Source of the DNA: Clostridia bacterium
GTDB taxonomy: Bacteria > Bacillota_A > Clostridia > Oscillospirales > CAG-272
Assembly: GCA_017462445.1 (NCBI GenBank)
Contig: JAFTRB010000040.1
Location: 1-9,878, forward strand
Length of the DNA: 9,878 nt
Direction: 5' to 3'
Below, piece by piece: positions 1-6,591 of the stretch. Each line of letters opens with the position of its first letter. Position 1 is the first letter of the stretch. The notes under the pieces were generated by a model, which saw only the letters and a list, made by a program, of their open reading frames with translations, was not told the DNA's origin and searched no databases. The position numbers were made by a program, and so were the translations under genes.

Positions 1-184
1 CTCATACCAAGATAGACGCGCAAGCGGATATCTTTACTTTCATCCCACGGGGGAAGGCTTAACTATCGCTTGCTCTTGATTGACTGGGCTTACAGAGAGG
101 GTACAATTCTTTTCGCGGGCTCCTTCCGTGTTTTGTGCGAGAGCAATGTTTTATCCTGGCGTGCTGTATTAACACAAAACCCAC

Positions 185-224
185 CTCCCTCCCGGATGGA
201 GCCTTGAAAAGAGATCCTTCGACT
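185..224 (-). repeat. Dispersed repeat, type A, left copy
   Basis: Read on the - strand this 40-base stretch matches 9630-9670 on the + strand, with a few substitutions and one length difference. Both contain AGTCGAAGGATCTCTT followed by AAGGCTCC and TCCGGGAGGGAG. The two copies lie at opposite ends of the window in opposite orientations. The core GTCGAAGGATCTCTT also occurs at 374-388 and 9770-9784. It resembles short non-coding repeats scattered through Ruminococcaceae-type genomes; that resemblance is from memory, whereas the copies in the window are seen directly. Confidence 0.8.
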
Positions 225-231
225 TCGCTTC

Positions 232-249
232 AAGTTTGCGTGCAAACTT
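232..249. repeat. Palindrome AAGTTTGC-GT-GCAAACTT
   Basis: A perfect 8-base inverted repeat with a 2-base centre sits directly after the left type A repeat. It is not followed by a T tract, so it is not an intrinsic terminator. It is probably part of the composite repeat region, since the word CAAACTT recurs in the ACTTCAC array downstream (358-365). Confidence 0.6.
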
Positions 250-281
250 TGATGACTAGGAGAGGGTGCGTTCCTACAACA

Positions 282-368
282 ACTCACTTTGCCATAAGGC
301 AAAACTTCACTTCGATAGAAACTTCACTTTGCCGAGGGGCAAAACTTCACTTGCGAAGCAAACTTCAC
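282..368. repeat. Array of four mini-hairpins separated by ACTTCAC
   Basis: Five copies of ACTTCAC (the first shortened to ACTCAC) start at 282, 304, 321, 344 and 362. Between successive copies lies a small inverted repeat: TTTGCC-ATAA-GGCAAA (288-303), TTC-GATA-GAA (311-320), TTTGCC-GAGG-GGCAAA (328-343) and TTGC-GAA-GCAA (351-361). Copy spacing is 22, 17, 23 and 18 bases, too short and irregular for CRISPR, and there is no cas gene nearby. Stem length varies while the spacer word is conserved, which suggests a modular element expanding by slippage or duplication. Its function is unknown. Confidence 0.75.
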
Positions 369-373
369 CATTT

Positions 374-413
374 AAGAGATCCTTCGACCCCACTCCGTTC
401 CGCTCAGGATGAC
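374..413 (-). repeat. Dispersed repeat, type B, left copy
   Basis: This copy begins AAGAGATCCTTCGAC and ends CTCAGGATGAC. Its reverse complement matches 9755-9784 (GTCATCCTGAGCG...GTCGAAGGATCTCTT), with an inner segment about ten bases longer here. It shares the core GTCGAAGGATCTCTT with the type A copies. Closely similar sequences are common between genes in gut Firmicutes and Bacteroidetes assemblies; this is general familiarity, not a search result. Confidence 0.8.
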
Positions 414-493
414 ACGGGCTGGGCTTGCCTTCGGTTGGTGTGTGGCGGTTTTTGCGAGCTGAAAGGCCGATTGTAAAAACTTTTCTATTCCTA

Positions 494-522
494 TTGAAAA
501 ATTCACAGTTTTTATATATAAT
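494..522 (+). promoter_or_regulatory. Sigma-70/SigA-type promoter for the exported-protein gene
   Basis: The -35 box TTGAAA (494-499) and the perfect -10 box TATAAT (517-522) are separated by exactly 17 bases in an AT-rich stretch. Transcription would start near 529, leaving an untranslated leader of about 38 bases. That leader carries a small inverted repeat TGGGATTTCCCA (544-555) just before the Shine-Dalgarno sequence (GGGGAGG, 557-563), which could be an operator or a weak hairpin. Confidence 0.75.
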
Positions 523-567
523 ATATATAGAAGAAAAAATAAATGGGATTTCCCAAGGGGAGGATAT

Positions 568-1599
568 ATGAAGCGTTCGACAAGATTTTTGGCTCTTTTG
601 TTATCGGTGTCACTGTTGCTTGGGCTGTTTTGCTTTAATGTGGCGGCTGTCACCACAGATGATTATAGGACGGCGTTGATTGAGCTGGACAACGCTACCA
701 CATACACTGAGAAGTGGGAGGCCTATGATGAGGCAAGTAGCATCTATCTTGAATTGACTGAGGAGCAGAGGGCTGAGGTTTACTCCCTGTATGCAGGTAT
801 GCTAAAAATGGGCGATATACTCAGCCAGACCGATCGGGATGCCCAGAGCTTTGTTGCCCAGGTAAATGGGATTTCCGACATTGTCATAGGAGACAGAATG
901 GCTGCCATAGAGGGAGCCGAGGCTAAGGCGAGGGAGCTGGATACTACCCATCCCGACATTGCCGCAGCCCTTGTTACCCTTGCTGCAATGAAGAGCGAGC
1001 TGGAGGATACCATCGACAAGTGTTTCGCCTTTATGGAGGCCGTATCGGCGGCTGAGCAGCTTGATTTGGAGAGCTACACCGAGCTTCGCGCAAAGCTTGA
1101 TTTGGCTGCAAGCTATCTCGATTTCATCGACCGTGGCTATCCCGGTGTTACAGGCGCATACAACTCCTACTCCTCTATGAGCTCCCAGCTTGCAATCAAG
1201 GAGAAATATACCTCCGGCGTGCTTGACAAGGTCAATGAGATGATCAATGCGCAGGAGTATTCGATTCGCAAGATGCTTAAGAACGAGATCGACAATCTCC
1301 TGATCTCCGAGCACTACATACCCGACTATGCGGGAATGCAGGAGGCTCTTGCCGAGATGGCACAGGTCGAGGAGCAAATGAAGGAGTGCGTCGTCAAGGC
1401 GACAAGGTTTATTCTTGCGGTCGAGGCGGTTGCCACGGCAGAGAACTATCGCGAGGCGTTGATTGGCTGCTATGCCTTCATCGAGGGCGTGGACTTCACC
1501 GTTGACGGAGCAGGCGCGGCAAAGGACAGCTTTGACAACATGGTTGACACCTATAACAGCTCGGTCAGATACTGTAATTCCTTTATGAGTGGCAATTAA
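568..1599 (+). CDS. Exported all-helical protein of unknown function
   Basis: A 343-residue protein that I do not recognise. Residues 1-27 form a clear Sec signal peptide: basic start (KRSTR), a leucine-rich core, and a likely cleavage after NVAA before VTT. Cys22 has Phe before it, so a lipoprotein signal is unlikely. There is no second membrane segment or sortase motif, so the product is probably released or loosely held at the cell surface. The mature part is Ala-, Glu- and Leu-rich, predicted helical, and appears to contain related units of roughly 50-60 residues starting near 34, 94, 153 and 281. The last two share an F-x(3)-V-x-A pattern and a later Y/V...M-S/V-D-x pattern. Start ATG 568 follows GGGGAGG by four bases and a good promoter. 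It is probably monocistronic, as a terminator-like hairpin lies at 1676-1697. Existence is nearly certain; function is open. Confidence 0.85.
   Translation: MKRSTRFLALLLSVSLLLGLFCFNVAAVTTDDYRTALIELDNATTYTEKWEAYDEASSIYLELTEEQRAEVYSLYAGMLKMGDILSQTDRDAQSFVAQVNGISDIVIGDRMAAIEGAEAKARELDTTHPDIAAALVTLAAMKSELEDTIDKCFAFMEAVSAAEQLDLESYTELRAKLDLAASYLDFIDRGYPGVTGAYNSYSSMSSQLAIKEKYTSGVLDKVNEMINAQEYSIRKMLKNEIDNLLISEHYIPDYAGMQEALAEMAQVEEQMKECVVKATRFILAVEAVATAENYREALIGCYAFIEGVDFTVDGAGAAKDSFDNMVDTYNSSVRYCNSFMSGN
1544..1573 (+). promoter_or_regulatory. Possible promoter for the metF operon inside the preceding gene
   Basis: A perfect -35 word TTGACA (1544-1549) is followed after 18 bases by GATACT (1568-1573), a 4/6 match to a -10 box. 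Transcription would start near 1580 and give metF a leader of about 135 bases. The words lie inside codons of the exported-protein gene, so chance is a real alternative. It is listed because no better promoter is visible between the exported-protein gene and metF. Confidence 0.25.
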
Positions 1600-1675
1600 T
1601 TGCTGATCCTTTTCACTGAGGCGGAAGGGCGCTGAGCCGTCGCCGTCCTTGGCGAGAGATAATTACAAGGCTGAT

Positions 1676-1705
1676 AGACGGAGGGCTTCCTCCGTCTTTG
1701 GCTTT
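1676..1705 (+). terminator. Terminator-like hairpin directly before metF (terminator or attenuator)
   Basis: AGACGGAGG (1676-1684), loop GCTT and CCTCCGTCT (1689-1697) form a perfect 9-base-pair stem, followed by the imperfect T tract TTGGCTTT. It could end the transcript of the exported-protein gene, 77 bases past its stop. However, the metF ribosome binding site starts at 1706 with no room for a promoter in between. Transcripts reaching metF must therefore read through it, which is the arrangement of an attenuator. Confidence 0.6.
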
Positions 1706-1711
1706 AGGAGG
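1706..1711 (+). promoter_or_regulatory. Ribosome binding site fixing the metF start
   Basis: AGGAGG lies four bases upstream of ATG 1716. An in-frame TTG at 1698 would place this site inside the coding sequence and the start inside the T tract of the hairpin, so ATG 1716 is preferred. The exported-protein gene has the same AGG-ATAT-ATG spacing. Confidence 0.85.
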
Positions 1712-1715
1712 ATAT

Positions 1716-2582
1716 ATGAAGATCATAGATATAATTTCCGGAAAGCATCCCTCGCTTTCCTTTGAGGTTTTTCCGCCCAAGAGCGAGGTGACATATGAGT
1801 CAATTCTTGGAGCTACCCTGGAGATTGCAGAGCTTCGCCCGGGGTATATGAGCGTAACCTATGGCGCGGGCGGAAGCACCGACAGCTACACCGCCGACAT
1901 TGCCGAGAGAATAAGGAGCAAGGGGGTAACTCCGCTTGCGCATCTGTCCTGTATATCGGCAACAAGAGAGGGAGTCAGGGAAATGCTCGACACGCTTAAG
2001 GCAAAGGGAGTCGAGAATATTCTCGCCCTGCGAGGGGATATGCCCGAGGGAATGGACAGCACTTCGCCCAGAGAATACCGCTACGCAAGCGATCTTATGG
2101 AGCAGATACGCGACTATGGCGGCTTTTGCATAGGAGGAGCCTGCTACCCCGAGAGCCATCCCGAAAGCGAGAGCGGAGAGAAGGATATTGAGGCGCTCCG
2201 CATCAAGGTCGCCTCGGGCTGTGAGTTTCTTACAACACAGATGTTTTTCGACAATAATGTGGTTTACAACTTTATGTACCGCCTTATGCGCAAAGGCGTA
2301 GATGTGCCTGTCGTGCCCGGCATAATGCCTGTAACGAATGCAAGGCAGATAAAGAGGATTGCCGCCATCTCGGGCAGCGCTCTTCCACAGAGGTTTCTGC
2401 GGCTTATTGACCGCTATGGGGACAAGCCCGAGGCGATGAAGCAGGCGGGAATAGCCTATGCCACCGAGCAGGTAATTGACCTGTACGCCAACGGCTTTAA
2501 TGCGGTGCATATCTATTCGATGAATCGCCCCGATATCGCAAGGGCAATCAAAAGCAACATCTCCTCGATAATCGATGAGTAG
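1716..2582 (+). CDS. metF: 5,10-methylenetetrahydrofolate reductase
   Basis: This is the FAD-dependent cytosolic enzyme that reduces 5,10-methylene-THF to 5-methyl-THF, the methyl donor for methionine synthase. The 288-residue length is normal for the bacterial catalytic-domain-only form. Family motifs run in order along a TIM barrel: SFEVFPPK with catalytic Glu17, VTYGAGGST (47-55), LRGD with Asp108 (the residue next to FAD N1 in E. coli), FCIGGACYPE (137-146), GCEFLTTQMFFD (168-179) with substrate-binding Gln175, PGIMP (201-205) and HIYSMNR (265-271). It is the first gene of a methionine operon; the next gene overlaps its end by 8 bases. No metV-like partner gene, as found with metF in some acetogens, is adjacent, so this is more likely the methionine branch than Wood-Ljungdahl metabolism. 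That last point is inference. Confidence 0.95.
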   Translation: MKIIDIISGKHPSLSFEVFPPKSEVTYESILGATLEIAELRPGYMSVTYGAGGSTDSYTADIAERIRSKGVTPLAHLSCISATREGVREMLDTLKAKGVENILALRGDMPEGMDSTSPREYRYASDLMEQIRDYGGFCIGGACYPESHPESESGEKDIEALRIKVASGCEFLTTQMFFDNNVVYNFMYRLMRKGVDVPVVPGIMPVTNARQIKRIAAISGSALPQRFLRLIDRYGDKPEAMKQAGIAYATEQVIDLYANGFNAVHIYSMNRPDIARAIKSNISSIIDE

Positions 2583-3189
2583 CGCGATTGAGGGGTTTGG
2601 CGGTACCCGTGTTAAGAAAATACCGTTTGATGATATCAAAATAGACCAAAGAGAGCTGGCGGCAAGGCTGGGCGGCGAGGCTTCGGATATGCCAAGAATT
2701 GTTTACGACAAGCTGAAGGAATCGGTGTCTGCCTGTTATAGCCTTATGCTTCTGCCTCTCACTTTGCTTGATGACGCCGTAATAATTAATGAGCGTAGGA
2801 TTGAGAGCCGCTCCTTGGCAAGGGCATTCCGTGGCTGCGACCGTGTTCTTCTTCTGGCTGCAACCCTTGGATTCTCCCTTGACAGGCTTATCGGCCGACT
2901 TGGCCCCGAGAGCGTCAGCTGGCAGTTCTATGCCGACTCGCTTGCCGATGCCCTGATCGAGGGGGTATGCGACTATGCTATGGACGAGGCGCGCCTGTGT
3001 GGGCTTGGCCCAAAGAACCGCTTTTCGCCCGGCTACGGTGATTTGCCTCTTTCTCTTGGCGAATGGATAGTTCGCCTCCTTGGTGCTGACAGAACGCTTG
3101 GAATTCGCTACACCGAGAGCGGCCTCGCTCTGCCGAAAAAGACGGTAACTGCCTTTGTAGGCGTTCTGCGGGCAGAAAGCAACAATTAA
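2575..3189 (+). CDS. Stand-alone methionine synthase activation subunit (cobalamin reactivation)
   Basis: This 204-residue protein corresponds to the C-terminal activation (SAM-binding) domain of large MetH enzymes, here a separate polypeptide. In MetH this domain binds SAM and remethylates accidentally oxidised cob(II)alamin with an electron from flavodoxin or a similar donor. The diagnostic stretch is RFSPGYGDLPLSL (149-161), matching the RxxPGY motif that binds SAM, followed by LGIRYTESGLALPKKTVTA (175-193), equivalent to IGI-LTES-AM-P--SVSG in MetH. The first 110 residues are less conserved. ATG 2575 overlaps the metF stop (2580-2582) and has no obvious Shine-Dalgarno site, so translation is probably coupled to metF. 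The partner is MetH encoded directly downstream, which lacks this domain. The split is known in Clostridia. A main alternative, activation of a different corrinoid protein, is unlikely given the context. Confidence 0.88.
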   Translation: MSSAIEGFGGTRVKKIPFDDIKIDQRELAARLGGEASDMPRIVYDKLKESVSACYSLMLLPLTLLDDAVIINERRIESRSLARAFRGCDRVLLLAATLGFSLDRLIGRLGPESVSWQFYADSLADALIEGVCDYAMDEARLCGLGPKNRFSPGYGDLPLSLGEWIVRLLGADRTLGIRYTESGLALPKKTVTAFVGVLRAESNN

Positions 3190-3190
3190 G

Positions 3191-3210
3191 GGGTGTTACG
3201 GATAACGCCC
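3191..3210 (+). other. Intercistronic hairpin between activation subunit and metH
   Basis: GGGTGTTA (3191-3198), loop CGGA and TAACGCCC (3203-3210) form an 8-pair stem with one G-T pair, one base after the preceding stop codon. The T-rich run TTTCTCTTTTT begins some 15 bases later, so it is not a classic terminator. It may mark an mRNA processing or stability point that sets different levels of the two proteins. Confidence 0.5.
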
Positions 3211-3246
3211 GAATGAACAACGAATTTCTCTTTTTAGGAGGGGCTG

Positions 3247-5634
3247 ATGTCTCTTTTTCTTGAAGAAATAAAAAACAAAAGACTGTATTTTGACGGCGGT
3301 ACGGGGGCTACGCTTGTCTCCCGCGGTGTCCTTGGCGCCGGCATGGCGCCCGAATGCTTGAATATTGACAGGCCCGAGGAAATTCTCGCCCTCCATCGCG
3401 AGTATCTCCTTGCCGGAGCGGATATAATCAAGACCAACAGCTTTGGCATAAATTCCGGGAAGTACAGCAACTACCGCGAGCTTCTTTCTTCCTCTGTTTC
3501 GCTTGCAAAGCAGGCTGTCGCGGAGTGCGGTGGCGGCTTTGTCGCCCTTGATATCGGCCCCTCCGGAAGGATGCTTTCCCCTCTTGGTGACTTGGATTTT
3601 GAGGATGCGGTATCGCTTTTTGCCGACACGGTGCGCGCATCAAGCGGGCTTGGCTGTGACCTTATTCTGATTGAAACGGTAAGTGACCTTTATGAGGCGA
3701 AGGCTGCGGTGCTTGCCGCGAAGGAGAATAGCGAGCTTCCCGTGGTCGTCACCTTAAGCTTTGGCTCTGACGGAAAGCTGATGAGCGGTGCGGATGTTGG
3801 AGCTGTGGTGGCTACCCTGGAGGGGCTCGGTGTCGCCGCTCTTGGAATAAACTGCTCCTCTGGACCTCGCGAGATGCTTGACACGGTCAGGGAGCTTTTG
3901 GAATATGCCAGCGTTCCCGTGGTGGTTAACCCCAACGCAGGCTTGCCGAGATACGAAAACGGAAGAACGGTATATGACCTCGGGGCTGAGGAGTTCGCTC
4001 CCCTTATGAGGGAACTTGCCGAGATGGGCGCATCTATCCTCGGTGGCTGCTGCGGCACAACTCCCGAATATATCAAGGAACTGAAAAAGGTGACAAAAGA
4101 TGTCCCTTTTTTGGAGCGTAAGCGAAAGAAAAAAACACTGATTTCCTCCTTTACTCATTCTCTTTCCATCGGAGACAGGCCGCTTCTGATAGGCGAGAGG
4201 CTTAACCCAACCGGAAAGGCGAAGGTGAAGGCGGCGCTACGGGAGGGCAGACTTTCCTACCTTGCCGAGGAGGCACTTGCGCAAGAGGATGCGGGGGCGG
4301 ATATCCTTGATATAAACACGGGGCTTGCCGACATTGACGAGGCGAAAATGATGCTCTCGGTGGTAGAGCTTATTCAGTCGGTGTCAAGCCTTCCGCTTCA
4401 AATCGATTCGGGTAGAGCCGAGGTTCTGGAGGGGGCAATGCGCCGCTACTGCGGCAAGCCGCTTGTCAACTCGTTAAACGGTTCTGCGGAGAGCCTGGAC
4501 AGCATTCTTCCTCTTGTCAACAAATACGGCGGCGTGCTTATCGCCCTTACTATGGACGAGGAGGGAATACCCGAGACGGTAGAGGGGCGTGTGGCGATTG
4601 CCGAGAGGATTATTCGCAGGGCGGAGGAATACGGCATCGACAGGCGGGAGCTTGTGTTCGATCCGCTTGCCTTGACCGTTGCCTCGGGAGATAAAAATGC
4701 CCTCGTTACTCTAGAGACGGTAAAAAGGCTGAACGGGATGGGGCTATATACCTCGCTCGGTGTTTCTAATGTATCCTTTGGACTTCCTGCCAGGGCGACA
4801 TTGAACTCCGCCTTCCTTACGGCGGCGCTCTTCGGCGGTCTTGATCTGGCTATAATAAACCCGTCCTCGCCCGAGATGATGAACGCCTATCTTTCATATC
4901 TTGCCTTGAGTGGCAGAGATGAGGGCTGTGCCGCATACATAGGCGGTGTGCGTGAGGTTGGCGCAGTCAGCACTGTGTCGCAAAAAGGGGAAACCGTATG
5001 CGAAAAAATGAGCCTCGAGGAAGCGATTGTTCGCGGAATTAAGGATGCCAGCGCCTCCGAATGCCGTCTTTTGCTTGGCAAAGAGGCGGGGCTTGATATA
5101 ATAAACCAAAGGATCATTCCCGCGCTTGATAGGGTGGGAGAGGACTTTGAGAAAAAGAAGATATATCTTCCCATGCTTTTAAGAAGCGCCGAGGCTGCTG
5201 CTGCCGCCTTCGGTGTCGTTCGTGATTCTCTGCCCGAGGGGGAGGGGACAAATCCCGAGAGGAGTATACTCCTGGCTACGGTAAAGGGAGATATACACGA
5301 TATCGGGAAGAATATTGTTCGGCTTGTGTTTGAGAGCTATGGCTTCTCTGTCATTGACCTTGGACGGGATGTGCCGCCGCAAAAAATTGTCGAGGAGGCG
5401 GTCAGGACAAAGGTGCGCTTTGTTGGGCTTAGCGCCCTGATGACAACCACGCTCCCCGCTATGAGCGAGACGGTTGCGCTTCTTAAGAGAAGCCTCCCCG
5501 GTGTTAAGGTTCTTGTCGGAGGCGCGGTTTTAACCGAGGAGTATGCGACAAAAATTGGCGCGGATTCCTATGCGCCCGATGCAATGGCAGGAGTAAGATT
5601 TGCTCTGGGAGAGCTTGACGGCTCGGAAGCATAA
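3247..5634 (+). CDS. metH: Cobalamin-dependent methionine synthase, core subunit without activation domain
   Basis: Transfers the methyl group of 5-methyl-THF to homocysteine through a cobalamin cofactor in the cytosol. The 795 residues contain three of the four usual MetH modules. The homocysteine methyltransferase barrel (about 1-285) has zinc ligands Cys203 (INCSSGP) and Cys268-Cys269 (GGCCGTTP). The pterin-binding barrel (about 300-565) has GERLNPTGK (316-324), ADILDINTG (351-359), FDPLALT (471-477) and GVSNVSFGLP (505-514). The cobalamin part has a helical cap (about 590-657) and a Rossmann-like domain with DIHDIG (682-687), where His684 is the lower axial cobalt ligand, then SALMTTT (729-735) and VGGA (757-760). 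The protein ends where E. coli MetH (about 1,227 residues) continues into the activation domain; that function is supplied by the gene upstream. ATG 3247 lies five bases after AGGAGG. The gene ends at a strong terminator. Confidence 0.96.
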   Translation: MSLFLEEIKNKRLYFDGGTGATLVSRGVLGAGMAPECLNIDRPEEILALHREYLLAGADIIKTNSFGINSGKYSNYRELLSSSVSLAKQAVAECGGGFVALDIGPSGRMLSPLGDLDFEDAVSLFADTVRASSGLGCDLILIETVSDLYEAKAAVLAAKENSELPVVVTLSFGSDGKLMSGADVGAVVATLEGLGVAALGINCSSGPREMLDTVRELLEYASVPVVVNPNAGLPRYENGRTVYDLGAEEFAPLMRELAEMGASILGGCCGTTPEYIKELKKVTKDVPFLERKRKKKTLISSFTHSLSIGDRPLLIGERLNPTGKAKVKAALREGRLSYLAEEALAQEDAGADILDINTGLADIDEAKMMLSVVELIQSVSSLPLQIDSGRAEVLEGAMRRYCGKPLVNSLNGSAESLDSILPLVNKYGGVLIALTMDEEGIPETVEGRVAIAERIIRRAEEYGIDRRELVFDPLALTVASGDKNALVTLETVKRLNGMGLYTSLGVSNVSFGLPARATLNSAFLTAALFGGLDLAIINPSSPEMMNAYLSYLALSGRDEGCAAYIGGVREVGAVSTVSQKGETVCEKMSLEEAIVRGIKDASASECRLLLGKEAGLDIINQRIIPALDRVGEDFEKKKIYLPMLLRSAEAAAAAFGVVRDSLPEGEGTNPERSILLATVKGDIHDIGKNIVRLVFESYGFSVIDLGRDVPPQKIVEEAVRTKVRFVGLSALMTTTLPAMSETVALLKRSLPGVKVLVGGAVLTEEYATKIGADSYAPDAMAGVRFALGELDGSEA

Positions 5635-5638
5635 AAAG

Positions 5639-5674
5639 AAAAAAGAGAGCTTGGCGCGCCAAGCTCTCTTTTTT
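5639..5674. terminator. Bidirectional intrinsic terminator between convergent operons
   Basis: A perfect 36-base palindrome centred on GGCGCGCC (5653-5660), with AGAGAGCTT/AAGCTCTCT arms. It is followed by a run of T on the + strand (to 5675) and by an equally good T-rich run on the - strand. It starts five bases after the metH stop and lies 47 bases past the stop of the leftward operon, so it serves both. Confidence 0.93.
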
Positions 5675-5721
5675 TGCACCGCACCCGTGTTGAATTATAA
5701 GGGCGAAGTGTAAATAATTAT

Positions 5722-6582
5722 TTACTTAATAGACTCGTATGTGGTCTTGAGGAAGTTAAGACCGTTCTTTATAGCGGGGAGGCATTCCTCCATTCCCTCG
5801 AACTCGACCGAGAGATAGGAGTCATAGCCCGACGCCTTGATTGTGCGGAGACACTTGGCTATGGGAACTACGCCGTGACCGACAATTGTTCCGCGCAGGT
5901 GGTTGCCCGCGGCAGTGCCGAAGAAGCCCTCGGGACGGGGCATGTCACCGCTCTTGTAGATGAAGTCCTTTGCGTGTACATGCACAGCATAGGGGGCGGC
6001 GATTGCCACGGCAATGCTCGGGTCACTGTCTGCGCAGAGGAAGTTGCCGAGGTCGATTAGCCAGCCGTAATTCGGGTGGTTTACCGCCTTGATAAGCTCC
6101 TCGACTCTGAGAGGCGCTTGGAAGATATATCCGTGGTTTTCCACGCAGGTACGGATTCCCTTCTTCTCGGCATACTCGGTTATCTCCCGAATGTAGGGGA
6201 CCATGTCCGCTATGGCATCCTTGTAGCTGTAATTGGGTATTTTCTTTAAGCTGTAAGCAACATCGTGGCGCATTACCTTGGCGCCCAGCGCCTCGGCAAC
6301 ATCAACACAGCCCTTCAGCCTTCTGACCTCTCCCTCGATATCCTCGGCAAGCAGGTTTCCGTTGACCGTGTAAGAGACTATTTCAAGTCCGATTTTCTCG
6401 CAATGCTCTTTGATTTTTACAGCCTCGGTGAGGGGGTCTATGCTCGAGTCGAAGCCGTCCAGGTTGATAAATTCGATGCCATCAAACCCCATCTCCTTTG
6501 CCTCGTCGCAGATACGAATATAGTCACAGCCGTTCTGCTTTATGAATTTTGAAAAGCTGTAGCTCGTTACACAATATTTCAT
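5722..6582 (-). CDS. Sugar phosphate isomerase/epimerase-family TIM-barrel protein (gene 4 of the operon)
   Basis: A 286-residue member of the xylose isomerase-like (AP endonuclease 2) TIM-barrel superfamily, which includes IolE, IolI, hydroxypyruvate isomerase and ketose 3-epimerases. These are cytosolic, metal-dependent enzymes that move protons on sugars, inositols or keto-acids. The expected metal ligands are present: Glu148 (VENHG), Asp177 (IDLGNF), His203 (HVHAKDF) and Glu260 (LSVEFEG). MGFDGIEF (31-38) is the typical first-strand motif. Substrate cannot be read from the sequence. It is the last gene of the leftward operon. Its ribosome binding site, TAAGGAG, includes the TAA stop of the upstream gene, leaving a 9-base gap and indicating coupled translation. 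It is only distantly similar to its upstream neighbour, so the pair probably does different steps or forms a heteromeric enzyme. Confidence 0.88.
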   Translation of the reverse strand: MKYCVTSYSFSKFIKQNGCDYIRICDEAKEMGFDGIEFINLDGFDSSIDPLTEAVKIKEHCEKIGLEIVSYTVNGNLLAEDIEGEVRRLKGCVDVAEALGAKVMRHDVAYSLKKIPNYSYKDAIADMVPYIREITEYAEKKGIRTCVENHGYIFQAPLRVEELIKAVNHPNYGWLIDLGNFLCADSDPSIAVAIAAPYAVHVHAKDFIYKSGDMPRPEGFFGTAAGNHLRGTIVGHGVVPIAKCLRTIKASGYDSYLSVEFEGMEECLPAIKNGLNFLKTTYESIK

Positions 6583-6591
6583 ATTATCTCC

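Larger units (their letters stand above)
1..567. other. Repeat-rich intergenic region upstream of the exported-protein gene
   Basis: No convincing gene is seen here. Two frames at the left edge are open into the window (ending at TAA 60-62 and TGA 77-79), so the last 20-26 codons of a gene cut by the window edge are possible but cannot be identified. The rest holds an inverted repeat GTTTTGTG/CACAAAAC (130-137 and 173-180), dispersed repeat copies (185-224 and 374-413), a palindrome at 232-249, the ACTTCAC hairpin array (282-368) and an AT-rich promoter region (about 480-545). Short open frames on either strand merely translate the repeats and show no ribosome binding site. Confidence 0.7.
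1600..1715 (+). promoter_or_regulatory. Structured leader before metF, class unknown
   Basis: The 116 bases between the exported-protein gene and metF are G+C-rich and can fold. AAGGGCG (about 1625-1631) can pair with CGCC...CTT (1640-1650), and CGCC-GTCCTT-GGCG is an alternative small hairpin. The region ends in the terminator-like hairpin at 1676-1697, directly before the ribosome binding site. CCGTC words near 1638-1647 are complementary to GACGG in the 5' arm of that hairpin, so alternative pairing is conceivable. I could not match it to the SAM-I, cobalamin, THF or T-box consensus sequences. Confidence 0.35.

Noticed and set aside
2..79. C-terminal end of a gene cut by the left edge
   Set aside because: Two frames are open for only 20 and 26 codons. 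Neither can be preferred or identified, so no CDS is called.
90..302. 70-codon frame on the - strand near the left edge
   Set aside because: It translates repeat sequence (the type A copy and inverted repeat) and has no ribosome binding site.
282..368. CRISPR array
   Set aside because: Repeat word of 7 bases, unit length of 17-23 bases, palindromic 'spacers' and no cas genes.
802..1377. Open frame of 191 codons opposite the exported-protein gene
   Set aside because: The + strand gene has a promoter, ribosome binding site and signal peptide; the antisense frame has none of these.
1600..1715. SAM-I, cobalamin or THF riboswitch
   Set aside because: The conserved core words of these classes are absent, and the space is too short for a cobalamin riboswitch.
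1698..1715. metF start at TTG 1698
   Set aside because: It would lie in the T tract of the hairpin and put the AGGAGG site inside the gene; ATG 1716 has the correct ribosome binding site and family-typical N-terminus.
1800..2639. Long open frame (279 codons) on the - strand opposite metF
   Set aside because: It is the antisense shadow of metF, whose motifs are unambiguous. It has no recognisable domain and no plausible ribosome binding site.
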